Assembly: GCA_001899235.1 (NCBI GenBank)
Contig: MKVR01000053.1
Span: forward strand, 61,869-125,868
Origin: Nitrosospira sp. 56-18
Lineage (GTDB): Bacteria; Pseudomonadota; Gammaproteobacteria; Burkholderiales; Nitrosomonadaceae
DNA length: 64,000 bases
Reading direction: 5' to 3'
Shown: positions 1 through 9,355 of the stretch, piece after piece
Numbering within the stretch: the stretch's first letter is position 1
How the letters are laid out: each line of letters opens with the position of its first letter
Position numbers and translations under genes: made by a program
The notes under the pieces: model-generated
Told to the model about the DNA's origin: nothing
Seen by the model: the letters and a program-made list of their open reading frames with translations, nothing else
The model's database searches: none

Positions 1-551
1 ATAAGGGCAAAAAGCAGCGGCACGCCGCTGAACAGCATATAAAGCATATATTTCATCGCTGCGCCCCGGCGATCGGGACCTGCTCCCCACAATCCGATCA
101 GAAAGAAAATAGGCGGCAGTATCAATTCCCAGAAAAGAAAGAACAGCATCATGTCGAGTGCAACGAACACGCCCATGGTGCCTCCCTCCATAGCGAGCAG
201 AAGGGCAAAATGGAAACGGGTCAGGTGCTGAACGGATTTCCACGAAGCGATAACCGCAACCAGCGTCAGCAACGCCGATGCCGGCAGGAACAATACTGAA
301 ATTCCATCGACACCGATCAGGAACAATATATTGAGGCTGGGTATCCATGTGTGCCGCTCAATCAGCTGGAAGCTGCTGCCGTTCGCGGCATCAAATAAAT
401 TCACCACCACCAGGGTTACGATGAGTTCAAGGCCGGCGATCGCCAACGCAACCCGTCTGGCGATATGGATGTCCTGGATAAGGCCGACCGCAATGCCGCC
501 GGCCAGGGGCAGGAGAATGATCAGGCTCAGTATCGGAAAATTTTCAATCAT
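1..551 (-). CDS. NuoM-like proton-translocating membrane subunit, N-terminal part (cut by window edge)
   Basis: The reverse strand reads from an ATG at 551 to the window edge without a stop. The protein begins MIENFPILSLIILLPLAGG and contains a VDGISVLFLP segment, typical of the NuoM/MrpD antiporter-like family of complex I. About 183 residues are visible, all strongly hydrophobic. Its start overlaps the end of the upstream gene by 8 bp, so it is translationally coupled to the leftward operon that includes dabA. By family it should carry protons across the inner membrane. Whether it is the last gene of the operon cannot be seen. Family assignment is confident; its exact partner complex is inferred from context. 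Confidence 0.88.
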   Translation of the reverse strand, partial: MIENFPILSLIILLPLAGGIAVGLIQDIHIARRVALAIAGLELIVTLVVVNLFDAANGSSFQLIERHTWIPSLNILFLIGVDGISVLFLPASALLTLVAVIASWKSVQHLTRFHFALLLAMEGGTMGVFVALDMMLFFLFWELILPPIFFLIGLWGAGPDRRGAAMKYMLYMLFSGVPLLFAL

Positions 552-2106
552 GCCTGGCGTCCGGTGCGGCTGCGGGCTTATGGGGGCCGTTCTTGGGTTT
601 ATGGTAATAGGCGCTCATTCCGGTCGGATCTCTTTCGATATAGTTGAGCCATGGGGCCGTATTGAAGCCGGTCCCGATGAGCAGCGAGCAGACGGTAATA
701 ATAATGGCGGGTTCCATCCTGACCCGATACTGACGAGGTTTCTGGGGTTGAAAGGCGCGTCTAGGGGTCGTCATGAATATCCGCTGGAAAGCCAGCAGAA
801 GGAAGGCTGCCGCCAGGACATTGCCTACGAGAATAGCGATTGCGAGCAGCCACCCGTATTCCTCGATAGTTCCTTCGATCAGCAGGTGAGCCGCATCGAA
901 TCCGGGTGTTCCGGGCATGACCATGGTGCTTAGCGCAGCGATGAAAAAAAGCAGCGCAATGCCGATATTCGTATCAAAAAGTCCGCCCAGGCGTGGAGTA
1001 AATACGGTTCGTGTGCGCTCGTAAACCAGGCCGACGCTAAAGAGCATGCCAGCCGATGCCAGGCCCCATGCCAGGGAGAGGAATATGCTGCCATTCAGCC
1101 CATGTTCGTTGAAACAGAAAAGGCCGATGACCAGCATTCCGGCGTGGCTGATAACAGAAAATGCGAGCAGCCGCCGCACATTGATCTGCATCAGGGCGAG
1201 CAGCGCGCCGTAAAAGATGGTGATGAGTCCCAGTGAGACCACAAACCCGGCCCATTGCTCGGCGGCTTCCGTCACTACCGGCAGAATGAAACGCGCTGTC
1301 CCATAGATACCCAGTTTCAAGCCTACGACCAAGGCGATTACACTGGCTACTGCGCTCTGTTCAGCCAGTATCGGCAGCCAGCCATGAAATGGAAACAGTG
1401 GAATGCGAACGGCAAAGCCGAAAAACAGAAGAATGAATATCAATGTTCCGTTCTGCAAAAAGGCTTTGTTGTGCTTCAGTGTCAACCAGTCGAAACTCAC
1501 GGGATGCCCCGAATCCTGCAATCCGAAGCCCAGCAGCAGAAATCCAGTCAGTGTCATCAGCAGCGCCCAGCCCCAATATTTCAGCAGGTGGGCGATCACC
1601 CATAGTTTTTTATGTCCTGTGCCACTGTGGATCGTGAGCAAAATCACCGGCACCAGTTCCAGAAAGGTCCAGAGCCAGAACTGCGCGATATTCAGCGCCG
1701 TAAACGCGCCGATCAGGATGGCTTCGTAGCCAAGGAGGCAGGCAAGGAATTTCCAGTCGAAGGTCCGGCGGGTGGTTGCCTTGTATACGAGAACCAGCGT
1801 GACCAATATCGTCGTGAGAGGGATGAACAGGACACTCAGGCCGTCAACCCCGACGCTGTAATAGGTGAAGCCGAAAAAACGCTCCTGCTCGGCGAACTGG
1901 ATTCCGGCTTTTTCCGGATCGAACAGCGACAACATATAAAAGCTCAGGAATAAATCGAGCAGGGTGGCGGCGAAGCCGAGCGTGACGGCAATAGACGTGG
2001 AACGCAGGATGAGAATAGCGGCCATGGCCGCCATCGGAATGAGCACGAGCGTGGTCAGCAACGGAAATGTCACTGATTCCTGCCAGAATGCGATATTGGT
2101 TTCCAT
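544..2106 (-). CDS. NuoM/MrpD-like membrane subunit in dab operon
   Basis: A 520-residue polytopic protein with about 14 predicted membrane segments and family hallmarks: FDPEKAGIQF early, VGVDGLSVLFIPL near residue 90, and PLFPFHGWLP near residue 240, the conserved lysine/histidine region of antiporter-like subunits. It is the NuoM type of proton-translocating subunit. It starts 7 bp after the dabB-like gene ends and overlaps the next NuoM-like gene by 8 bp, so the row is one transcription unit. There is no nuoA-K, nuoEFG or hydrogenase gene nearby in the window, so it probably works with DabA/DabB rather than in respiratory complex I. That role is inferred. Confidence 0.88.
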   Translation of the reverse strand: METNIAFWQESVTFPLLTTLVLIPMAAMAAILILRSTSIAVTLGFAATLLDLFLSFYMLSLFDPEKAGIQFAEQERFFGFTYYSVGVDGLSVLFIPLTTILVTLVLVYKATTRRTFDWKFLACLLGYEAILIGAFTALNIAQFWLWTFLELVPVILLTIHSGTGHKKLWVIAHLLKYWGWALLMTLTGFLLLGFGLQDSGHPVSFDWLTLKHNKAFLQNGTLIFILLFFGFAVRIPLFPFHGWLPILAEQSAVASVIALVVGLKLGIYGTARFILPVVTEAAEQWAGFVVSLGLITIFYGALLALMQINVRRLLAFSVISHAGMLVIGLFCFNEHGLNGSIFLSLAWGLASAGMLFSVGLVYERTRTVFTPRLGGLFDTNIGIALLFFIAALSTMVMPGTPGFDAAHLLIEGTIEEYGWLLAIAILVGNVLAAAFLLLAFQRIFMTTPRRAFQPQKPRQYRVRMEPAIIITVCSLLIGTGFNTAPWLNYIERDPTGMSAYYHKPKNGPHKPAAAPDARHD

Positions 2107-2113
2107 CAGCGTT

Positions 2114-3745
2114 TCATAGCGCGACCAGCAATATGGTCAGAACAAACAGAGTAAGGTAGCCGGGATTGAGCAGCAGCTGTTCGATCTTGTTGGCTGCGAG
2201 CCCGAGCCTGCGCCCGTAAGCGATCATATCCTCGCCAATACCGCGTATGACGAGTCGGTCTTCGAACCAGTAAAGGATAGCGGTAACCCGGCGGGTGAGG
2301 TCTCCGGTAAATCCGCTCCCCCGCGCGAAATCGCTATCCTGGATCTCCGGTTGCGGCGCCATTCGTCTTTTTTCCAGCGTGAGGCTGCTGGCGACACCCA
2401 AAGTGGAATACAGGGATTGTTTCGTGGCAATCTTGCGCTTCTCCATTTGGGCCAGGGTCGATATCGTACGAAGGGAGGGAAGCGGAATTCCCATGGCGCG
2501 GTCAACGACATGGTCGTCAAAATAGGCCAGATCATGAGACAGCCTTCGAACGGGCTTTACCAGAAACCAGTCCGTAACCTGATCCATCCAGAAACGCTGC
2601 AACGAAGCCGTATACAGCCAGCGCATCCCCGCGATTTCACGGCCAACAGGTCTGATTGGGTTGCCCAGGATGTAATGCATGAGCGATGGCGCCGAAAGCA
2701 CCTGATATCCCCGCACCACCGCATGGGCGCACAAATGCCAGCTCGCCAGTTCCCATAAGCCCAGTCCGCATTCCAGGAACATCAGGCCCAATTGTCCGGA
2801 GGTGGCAAAAAACAGCGAGCTCTTGACGTCGATCTGGGTCAGTCCGACGACAAAACCATATATGGCTGTGAGCAATCCCACGATCGCAACCAGTGCCATC
2901 ACGAGCGGCGCCCGTTCAAAAACCGGCTGTAACAGAAGAACGAGATAAACGCCGGAATGCACCATTATCGCGCCGTAAAAACCGGCACTGGAGGGGGTAG
3001 GCCCTTCGGCTGCCCGGGCAAGCCAGGGGGCGAACGGCAGCTGCGCGGATTTGGCAAACGCCGCGATGGCGAAGCAAAGGGCAATCGCGCTTGCCTGTCC
3101 GGCGGATAGCTGTGCGGCGAATGTATTGAGCTGATTCCAGTCCAGCGTTTTTGCCCAGGCATAACTCAGGCCGATGCCGAGGATAAACCCGATATCGCCC
3201 GCGCGCACGGTGATGAATACGCGCGTCGCATTGTACGCCGCCACCGGCCTGTCATAGGCATAAGCAATCAGCAGATAAGAGCAAAGCCCGGCAATTTCCC
3301 ATCCTATGAACGTACCCACGGCATTGCCCGATAACACCAGCAGGAGCATTGCGGAAGCATAAAGGCTCAGCAAGAAAAAGAAACGGTGAAAGCCGGCTTC
3401 CCTGTGCAGGTAATTAACCGAAAACCGCACGATGACAAACAAAAGTACCGCAAACAGCGTTGCCAGCACCATGCTGAAACCGGAGGTAATAAAATTGACC
3501 GGCACGTTGAGGCTGCCGCTGTCCAGCCACTGCCCAGCCTCAAAGGAACCAGCAGTCCATCCCAGGAAATTGCCGGCCAGTAGCGCCAGCGCCGCCACGC
3601 AGGAGAGAGAGATGGCCCAGGTGGCGATGCCCGCCGTGGTTCGTTCACTGGCTTCGCCATCCAGCACGCCCCAGAGATGGCCGACACCGATCACCGCGCC
3701 GGCAATCAGGGGAAGCAATGGGATGAGAATGACTAGCGCATCCAT
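2114..3745 (-). CDS. dabB: DabB-like / NuoL-type proton-conducting subunit
   Basis: A 543-residue membrane protein of the NuoL/MrpA-type antiporter family: FIGWEIAGLCSYLLIAYAYD near residue 150 and the PFAPWLARAAEGPTPSSAGF segment near residue 240 are the NuoL-type signature. It lacks the long C-terminal lateral helix of complex I NuoL. It starts 4 bp after the dabA stop. In characterised DAB systems DabB is the cation-conducting membrane partner that energises DabA, which converts CO2 to bicarbonate. The pairing with dabA supports this name. The order dabA-dabB and the extra NuoM-like genes differ from the minimal two-gene system. Confidence 0.85.
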   Translation of the reverse strand: MDALVILIPLLPLIAGAVIGVGHLWGVLDGEASERTTAGIATWAISLSCVAALALLAGNFLGWTAGSFEAGQWLDSGSLNVPVNFITSGFSMVLATLFAVLLFVIVRFSVNYLHREAGFHRFFFLLSLYASAMLLLVLSGNAVGTFIGWEIAGLCSYLLIAYAYDRPVAAYNATRVFITVRAGDIGFILGIGLSYAWAKTLDWNQLNTFAAQLSAGQASAIALCFAIAAFAKSAQLPFAPWLARAAEGPTPSSAGFYGAIMVHSGVYLVLLLQPVFERAPLVMALVAIVGLLTAIYGFVVGLTQIDVKSSLFFATSGQLGLMFLECGLGLWELASWHLCAHAVVRGYQVLSAPSLMHYILGNPIRPVGREIAGMRWLYTASLQRFWMDQVTDWFLVKPVRRLSHDLAYFDDHVVDRAMGIPLPSLRTISTLAQMEKRKIATKQSLYSTLGVASSLTLEKRRMAPQPEIQDSDFARGSGFTGDLTRRVTAILYWFEDRLVIRGIGEDMIAYGRRLGLAANKIEQLLLNPGYLTLFVLTILLVAL

Positions 3746-3749
3746 CGCA

Positions 3750-6700
3750 TCAGGCCTCCAGTCGTGGCGGTTGCCCGATCAGGGCGGGGGGCAGGGGTAA
3801 AGTCTTGTCGTAATAATACTCCGGTGATGTGGCGCAGACCGGCAGGGTTATGGCGTCTTCGGTCCATGGGACAAATCCTGTTCCCGGCTCAAAGACGGAT
3901 ATTTCTCCGCTATCCGGATCTTTCGCACTAAGAAGTATCCATTCCCCGGCGATCAGCTCACGCAAGCTTGCTTGCCGGGCATAGATCTGCCCCAGTATCG
4001 ATGTTTTTGCCTCAACCAGAATCTGCAGCCGCATCGCCTCGTGAATCTCTATCATCTGTCGCGGCAGGCCAGTGCGCAGATCGCTCGATGCGCCTTCCAT
4101 GACGGCGAACATTCCCACGACATTATGCGGAACCTTGGTTCCGCAACCGAGGCGTTCATTATTGGCCGTGGAGAAGTAGTACTCGAGATTGATGCCGGCG
4201 CCCACCGGGCCGACTGCGAGCAAAATGCCTTCCAGGACCTTGCCTTCCGGATCCTGCGTCGGATCGTAGGAGATCAGGAAGACCCGGCGATCGAAGAATA
4301 CTCCCTGCGTAACCGATCTGCGCCCAACCACCGCCGATGCATTGGTGGCATGCCCCAGCTCGGGCCTCGCCTGGGAAAAATCGGTGGCACGCTCTTCGAT
4401 ATGCTTTAGTGCCGTTGCCGGCGCAGGCCTGCGCGGGGCGGATGCCAGGCGGCGGCAGCGCTCGTGCGCGGACATGTGCTGCGCATGCCGCAATTCGGCC
4501 TGCAGTTTGGCCAGCTCCCCCCGCTGCTCCCCGGGTACATCATTCAGGTCGTACCAGATGATTTCTTCATTGCATGTGTTATGCTCGGCTCCAATAAACC
4601 AGGTGTCCTGCGGAATGTCGATGCCGCGTTCGGCCACCAGCTTGCGTATCTCCGGGCGATTGGCCATGGCGGCAAACAGCCTCGCGTTTGGCCCGCCATG
4701 GCGTCCGCTGCAGGCGCCGCAGTCATAGGCTGCAAGGTGCGGATTGTTCTGGCTGATGGAACCATGACCCATCAACACGACCAAATGCGAGAAGCCATAG
4801 GTCAGGCCGGCATTGCGCAGGAAGCCCGCCACCCGGTCCGCCTGCTCCTTATCGGTAAAGCCCAGCTTGGGCCGATCGGGAGTCGCAACGGTTACCGTAT
4901 CCGTCGATGTGAACATGAGTTGAGTGTTTACCGATGGCGCGACAAGCCCGCGAACACTCTCAATTAGCTTTTGCTGGCGTTTGGGTACTATGGATTTGGC
5001 GAGCAGTCCGGCAAGCATGACCGGTGCGATGGCATCGATGACCGGATAAGAGAGCAATAGATTGCGGCGCAAGCCCTGATGCAGCAGATTACCGATCCGC
5101 CTGCTTCTCTGGCGGCCGTCATTGTGCTGGAGCATGGCTTCCTCGCTGTTCGGCCTGGGTATCTCCTGAACTTCATGCGCTGGCGTGACGACTATCGGGC
5201 ACAGCGGAGTCACTTTCGTATCGTCCAGGCCTTTATAGTTCATCGGTACGCCAAAGAATCCTGCGGCTCCGAGCGTTTCGATCCGCGGATTGAGTTCTTC
5301 CAGATGGCGGCGGAATCCTTCTTCCCGGTCGTCGATGCAGAAAACGATCTGCGAGTCGGGGCGCACTTCCCGTTGCGGCCATGTTCCCCGACCATGGTTG
5401 GCGCGCATTGCCTGAAAAATGCTGTCGCGGTAGTTTCGTTCATAGGCATGCAACCAGATCTTGGCCCGCTCCGTCACGTCAAATTCATCCAGCACCGCCA
5501 GCATGTTCTTCAGATCGCGCCCATTCAATTCCTCAACGCCGGACGCATTCAGTCCAAGGTGCTGACATAAGCGGAAGGATCGCCAGCCGCTTCCATAAAT
5601 GGTATGGATACGTCCTTGTTCCTCCGCCAGCGGGCTGAACCGCCAGGTCTGAATCAGGTCCGCGAGTTGCTGCCAGTCGGCGCGCGCATGCCGTTCCGAT
5701 CCGGCGAGCATGGTCAGCGATTCTGCCCGCTGGGTCAGGTATTCCGGTAATTTGCCTTGGCAGAGTTGGTAGCGAACTGTGAATTCCGAAAGATTTTTAT
5801 AAAAATAAGCCTCAAGACTGCTCACCTTTGCTTCGATCTTCCAGGTCTCCCTGCAAACCTGGTTCAGCCAGAGCCGGTCCAGCGTGAGCCGGATTGCCAG
5901 ATAATCGGCAAGATTGGGTTTTGCGTCTTCCTCCGCGAAATACTTGGGATGATGCTGGCGCCAGTTGATCAAACCCGACCATCCGGGTATCTCCAGCGCC
6001 AGCCGACGCAAGTATCCTTCCCATTTTTTTTGTGGAATTTCCAGTTCAGTCAATTGCAGGATGATCGTATCCACGGCATCCGCGGGCAATTCCGCCAGAA
6101 TTTCCCGCCAATCGGGCAAATCATGCAGAAAAGGATTGACGTCATATTGAATCAGCGCGCGCCAGGCTGCATAGATCCCCAGCTGGCTGCGCTCGGGTGT
6201 GCGCCACGCCGCGATTCCTTCATCCATGCAGGAGCCGCAAATGCGAATCAGTTGAGGTCGAACGGAATCGAGGATATCGGTTCCGGTCAAGGCCAGGATA
6301 AAACCCCGCAGGGTGAGGCTGTCGCCCAATTGTTCAAGCAGATTATCCAGCGCCTTGCTAGCCCGCTGCCGCATTTCCTGGTGCACCGACGTGCTATTGG
6401 TTCTGCTGCGGATATGTTCCAGCCATGCTTCAGCTTGCTCCACGGACAAATCCAGTAAATTTTCCGGATGCAATCCCGCGTGTTCCAGTTCCAGCTTTTC
6501 CAGGATCGCGGTCCACAGCTGCCTCAGGGCATCGGATGGTTGCGTGTTGCCGGAAAGAAGCCGCTTGCGGGCGCTATCGGGCACATCGGCCTGTATGGCC
6601 TCCAGGGCGTCGAGTTCTTCGATTTGCCAGTTCAATTCGCTGACGGTCGATGGCTGCAAGTCGTATAGCAGCGCGATGTGATAAAGTTCCTTGCGCGTTA

Positions 6701-7034
6701 TGGTTCTGTCTTTCATGCTACAGACAATCTGGTCTGCTTCGAGGCCGGAGTTGCGTGCAAGAGCGTAAAAGAGGTCGCTGTCGGTAATGCGGCCTTGCCG
6801 ATAGAATTCCCGGCTGCGTGTTTCCGGAAGGTAGCTGCAAATGCCCGTTAGCGCCTCGAAAGCCGCCAAAGCTTCGTGAAACGGGAGATGCTGAAAACCG
6901 TGGAGCGTATTATGGTGGACGAAGTCGAGAATCGGCGCCTGTCCCGGCAATACATGGTCCAGATGGTTCAAGGCGGCCCTGATTCGTTCGCGTATGCCGA
7001 CTTCACCGCTCGCTTCAACATGCGTTTCTTGCAT
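3750..7034 (-). CDS. dabA: DabA, DUF2309 inorganic-carbon uptake protein
   Basis: A 1094-residue protein of the DUF2309/DabA family (also MpsB), the carbonic-anhydrase-like half of an energy-coupled CO2-hydrating carbon pump. The four expected zinc-site residues are all present: Cys566 and Asp568 in VFCIDDREEGF, His757 in LMGHGS, and Cys772 in AYDCGACSG. The 15-residue spacing between His and the second Cys matches the family. It starts 2 bp after the upstream NuoM-like gene and ends 4 bp before dabB. It is at the long end of the family's size range. No membrane segment is expected; DabA is soluble but membrane-associated through DabB. Function is strongly supported by the active-site residues and partner. 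Confidence 0.93.
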   Translation of the reverse strand: MQETHVEASGEVGIRERIRAALNHLDHVLPGQAPILDFVHHNTLHGFQHLPFHEALAAFEALTGICSYLPETRSREFYRQGRITDSDLFYALARNSGLEADQIVCSMKDRTITRKELYHIALLYDLQPSTVSELNWQIEELDALEAIQADVPDSARKRLLSGNTQPSDALRQLWTAILEKLELEHAGLHPENLLDLSVEQAEAWLEHIRSRTNSTSVHQEMRQRASKALDNLLEQLGDSLTLRGFILALTGTDILDSVRPQLIRICGSCMDEGIAAWRTPERSQLGIYAAWRALIQYDVNPFLHDLPDWREILAELPADAVDTIILQLTELEIPQKKWEGYLRRLALEIPGWSGLINWRQHHPKYFAEEDAKPNLADYLAIRLTLDRLWLNQVCRETWKIEAKVSSLEAYFYKNLSEFTVRYQLCQGKLPEYLTQRAESLTMLAGSERHARADWQQLADLIQTWRFSPLAEEQGRIHTIYGSGWRSFRLCQHLGLNASGVEELNGRDLKNMLAVLDEFDVTERAKIWLHAYERNYRDSIFQAMRANHGRGTWPQREVRPDSQIVFCIDDREEGFRRHLEELNPRIETLGAAGFFGVPMNYKGLDDTKVTPLCPIVVTPAHEVQEIPRPNSEEAMLQHNDGRQRSRRIGNLLHQGLRRNLLLSYPVIDAIAPVMLAGLLAKSIVPKRQQKLIESVRGLVAPSVNTQLMFTSTDTVTVATPDRPKLGFTDKEQADRVAGFLRNAGLTYGFSHLVVLMGHGSISQNNPHLAAYDCGACSGRHGGPNARLFAAMANRPEIRKLVAERGIDIPQDTWFIGAEHNTCNEEIIWYDLNDVPGEQRGELAKLQAELRHAQHMSAHERCRRLASAPRRPAPATALKHIEERATDFSQARPELGHATNASAVVGRRSVTQGVFFDRRVFLISYDPTQDPEGKVLEGILLAVGPVGAGINLEYYFSTANNERLGCGTKVPHNVVGMFAVMEGASSDLRTGLPRQMIEIHEAMRLQILVEAKTSILGQIYARQASLRELIAGEWILLSAKDPDSGEISVFEPGTGFVPWTEDAITLPVCATSPEYYYDKTLPLPPALIGQPPRLEA

Positions 7035-7036
7035 CG

Positions 7037-8512
7037 TTACCCTCCCGGAAGCCGTACTCTCACCAGATTGTTCATTTCGGCAAGCGTTGCCGTTGAAAGA
7101 TCAATCAGTGAAGCCGGCAAAAGTCCGAACAAAACGATACCGGATACCAGAATGCCCAGCGCCAGCGATTCCTGCGGCCGCAAATCTTCGATCTGCTTCA
7201 TCTGCGGCTTGACCGGACCGGTGAATAGCAGGCCAATGGTGCGAATCGCGTAGGCAGTGCTGATCAGAATGGCAAGACTGAAAAATACCATCAGGCCCCC
7301 CCACTGCTGGAAGCCACCAACCATGGCGTGCAGTTCCGCTACCGCGCCAACGGTTCCGGGCATACCCATCGCCGCCAGAAGCGTGATGGTGGTGAAAAAT
7401 GCAAAGCGCGGCATCACCTGCACCAGCGAACTATAGTCCTGGATATTACGCGTATGGGTGCGGTCATACAGCAGGCCCACCACCAGGAATAGTGCTCCCG
7501 CGATGAGTCCGTGAGCTGACATCTGCAATACCGCGCCGATAAAGCCGGTCTCGTTCAACGTCGATATCCCCAGCAGGACTATGCCCATGTGGCTGATCGA
7601 AGAATAAGCCACCATCGCCTTGAGATCGCTTTGCCGCCAGGCGAGCAAGCCTCCGTAAATCATCCCGAACAGTGCGAGAAAAACCAGCATCGATTGCAGG
7701 GTCTGGGCAGCTTCGGGCAATATGGTTACCACTCTGATAAGGCCATACGCACCCATTTTCAGCAATATTCCCGATAGCAGGATACTGACCGGGCTGGGCG
7801 CTTCCACGTGAGCCAGGGGCAACCATCCGTGCAGGGGGAAGATCGGCATCTTGACCCCGAACCCGATCAGAAATCCGAGGAATGCCCAGATCTGCTGGTC
7901 TTTGGGCATGTTTTCCGAAACATGGCTCATCGCGCTCATCAGGGAGACATGCTCGGGTACATACTGATATACGGCGATCAGGCTGACCAGCATGAAAATG
8001 GAACCGCCCATCGTGTATAGCACAAAGTTGAGGCTCGCCGTTTGACGGCGTTTTCCACCCCACCGGTCGATCAGGAAAAACATCGGAATCAGGGTAATTT
8101 CCCAGAAGATGTAGAAGAGCGACCAGTCCTGGGAGAGAAACACACCCAGCATGCCGAATTCGGTCAGGAGGATGCTGATGTGATAGCCCTTGACGCTGCT
8201 GGTTATGCTGGAAGACACCAGGAGGGCAATGGAGGTGAGCAGCGTGGCGAGCGCCACCATGGGCAGCGACAGCCCGTCGACGCCCAGTGCATAGGCGCTG
8301 CCAACCTTGGGGTTGATGGAGAAATACTCGCCGAACTGCAGTCCCGCGTTATGGGGGTCGAAGCTTGCAAGCAGATAACAACTTAGAAGAAAGGCGATGC
8401 TGGCAAAAAGGTTGCCTATATTGCGGGCTACATCTGCATCCCTTCCGGCAATCAGCGCCATGAGTAGAGCGCCTATCGCTGGGGTCCAGAGAATTGCACT
8501 CAAAATCCCCAT
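7037..8512 (-). CDS. NuoM-like subunit, first gene of the dab operon
   Basis: A 491-residue NuoM-family protein: FWEITLIPMFFLIDRWGGKRR near residue 140 (conserved Glu), GVKMPIFPLHGWLPLAHVEAPS near residue 220 and SSISHMGIVLLG near residue 310. It starts with ATG at 8512 and ends 2 bp before dabA. It is the most NuoM-like of the antiporter-type subunits here. With the two NuoM-like genes and dabB downstream, the operon carries at least four antiporter-type subunits around one DabA. This architecture is unlike minimal dabAB and resembles modular complex-I-derived carbon pumps. No strong Shine-Dalgarno is visible before the ATG. Confidence 0.9.
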   Translation of the reverse strand: MGILSAILWTPAIGALLMALIAGRDADVARNIGNLFASIAFLLSCYLLASFDPHNAGLQFGEYFSINPKVGSAYALGVDGLSLPMVALATLLTSIALLVSSSITSSVKGYHISILLTEFGMLGVFLSQDWSLFYIFWEITLIPMFFLIDRWGGKRRQTASLNFVLYTMGGSIFMLVSLIAVYQYVPEHVSLMSAMSHVSENMPKDQQIWAFLGFLIGFGVKMPIFPLHGWLPLAHVEAPSPVSILLSGILLKMGAYGLIRVVTILPEAAQTLQSMLVFLALFGMIYGGLLAWRQSDLKAMVAYSSISHMGIVLLGISTLNETGFIGAVLQMSAHGLIAGALFLVVGLLYDRTHTRNIQDYSSLVQVMPRFAFFTTITLLAAMGMPGTVGAVAELHAMVGGFQQWGGLMVFFSLAILISTAYAIRTIGLLFTGPVKPQMKQIEDLRPQESLALGILVSGIVLFGLLPASLIDLSTATLAEMNNLVRVRLPGG

Positions 8513-8665
8513 TTTCTAGTTGTGAACCCCCTTGTTCGCGTTTTTGGTTTTAATTGTTATTTAATTGTTATGAATATTATCTAGGAACTAATGTTGCGCT
8601 TTTAGTGTGGGGTATTTGATGAAGAAGTGCAAATTTATTTTTCGAAATACGGCGATTATTAGTGC

Positions 8666-8705
8666 GTTCACAAATACATCACATATAGAAAATGTTTTCT
8701 TCACA
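8666..8705 (-). promoter_or_regulatory. Phased TGTGAAG box array, copy S1
   Basis: On the minus strand, boxes TGTGAAG, TGTGATG and TGTGAAC lie at offsets 0, +22 and +33 (plus-strand 8699-8705, 8677-8683, 8666-8672). The spacing equals whole helical turns. The array lies 150-190 bp upstream of the leftward dab operon. The 50 bp at 8671-8720 recur at 11048-11097 with three mismatches. The array is seen directly; a regulator-binding role is inferred. Confidence 0.55.
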
Positions 8706-8720
8706 TTCGATATGTTAATT
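8671..8720 (+). repeat. Direct repeat flanking sbtAB, left copy
   Basis: This 50-bp stretch matches 11048-11097 at 47 of 50 positions in the same orientation, 2377 bp apart, with sbtA-sbtB between. It contains the core ATGTTTTCTTCACA (8692-8705), whose reverse complement recurs at 14932-14945. Confidence 0.85.
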
Positions 8721-9355
8721 TCGCTACAACCGGAATTCGGATCCTTTATAACGATATATAAGCCGGTGAAATATTGGTTTATACATAAATACAATGAATT
8801 AAGAAGAAATATTATACTGGGATGGATTGAAAGGGGATTTAACTCAAACAGATCGCATTCTAGCGACTCGAGTTGAGCAATAAAGGCAAAGGAATGAGAA
8901 TAAGAGTCCTGGCGGTCAGTGGTTTTGCATGACGAGCGGGTTTTTTGGTTCCTTGCGCCACAATTTCCCATGCCGGAGTCCAGTCCAATTTTGGAGCGAC
9001 ATATGACTATCCTGTATTTGAAAGACATAAAACGGCCTCTCTCCCATCCGACAGGCACAGATATCCAGCCTGCCATCTCTGGGAAGAAGGGAAGCGTAGT
9101 TCGATTGGCCGAGCGGCAATCGTGGTGGCCAAATATTGTGCAATGCCTGGAATTTCCGCAGCAATTGCGGAAGGGTAAGAATTATGCTCCTTCGAGCAGT
9201 TGGCTTCCGGAACATTCGAGCCAATGCCTCGAGGGTGTGCATAGCGGGGGGTCTTAAGGGGCCAAGAAGTTCAAGAGGTTTAAGGGAGTGGGTGGAAAGG
9301 GCGGATGTTCGGAATAATCCAACCAAGTTAATAATTATCAAGAGGAGTTTTTTAA

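Larger units (their letters stand above)
8513..9355. other. AT-rich divergent intergenic region between the dab operon and sbtAB
   Basis: About 840 bp with no convincing gene. The half next to the dab operon is very AT-rich and holds one copy of the phased TGTGAAG array (8666-8705). The half next to sbtA is less AT-rich and ends in an AGAGGAG ribosome-binding site. It must hold promoters for both directions, but no clear sigma-70 pair could be assigned by eye. Confidence 0.6.

Noticed and set aside
1..8512. Respiratory complex I (nuo) operon
   Set aside because: Only antiporter-type subunits are present and dabA lies in the middle; no nuoA-K, nuoB-G or hydrogenase subunits are visible.
8588..9257. 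Several open frames of 80-160 codons between the dab operon and sbtA
   Set aside because: No family motif, poor starts, and they overlap the repeat and each other on both strands.
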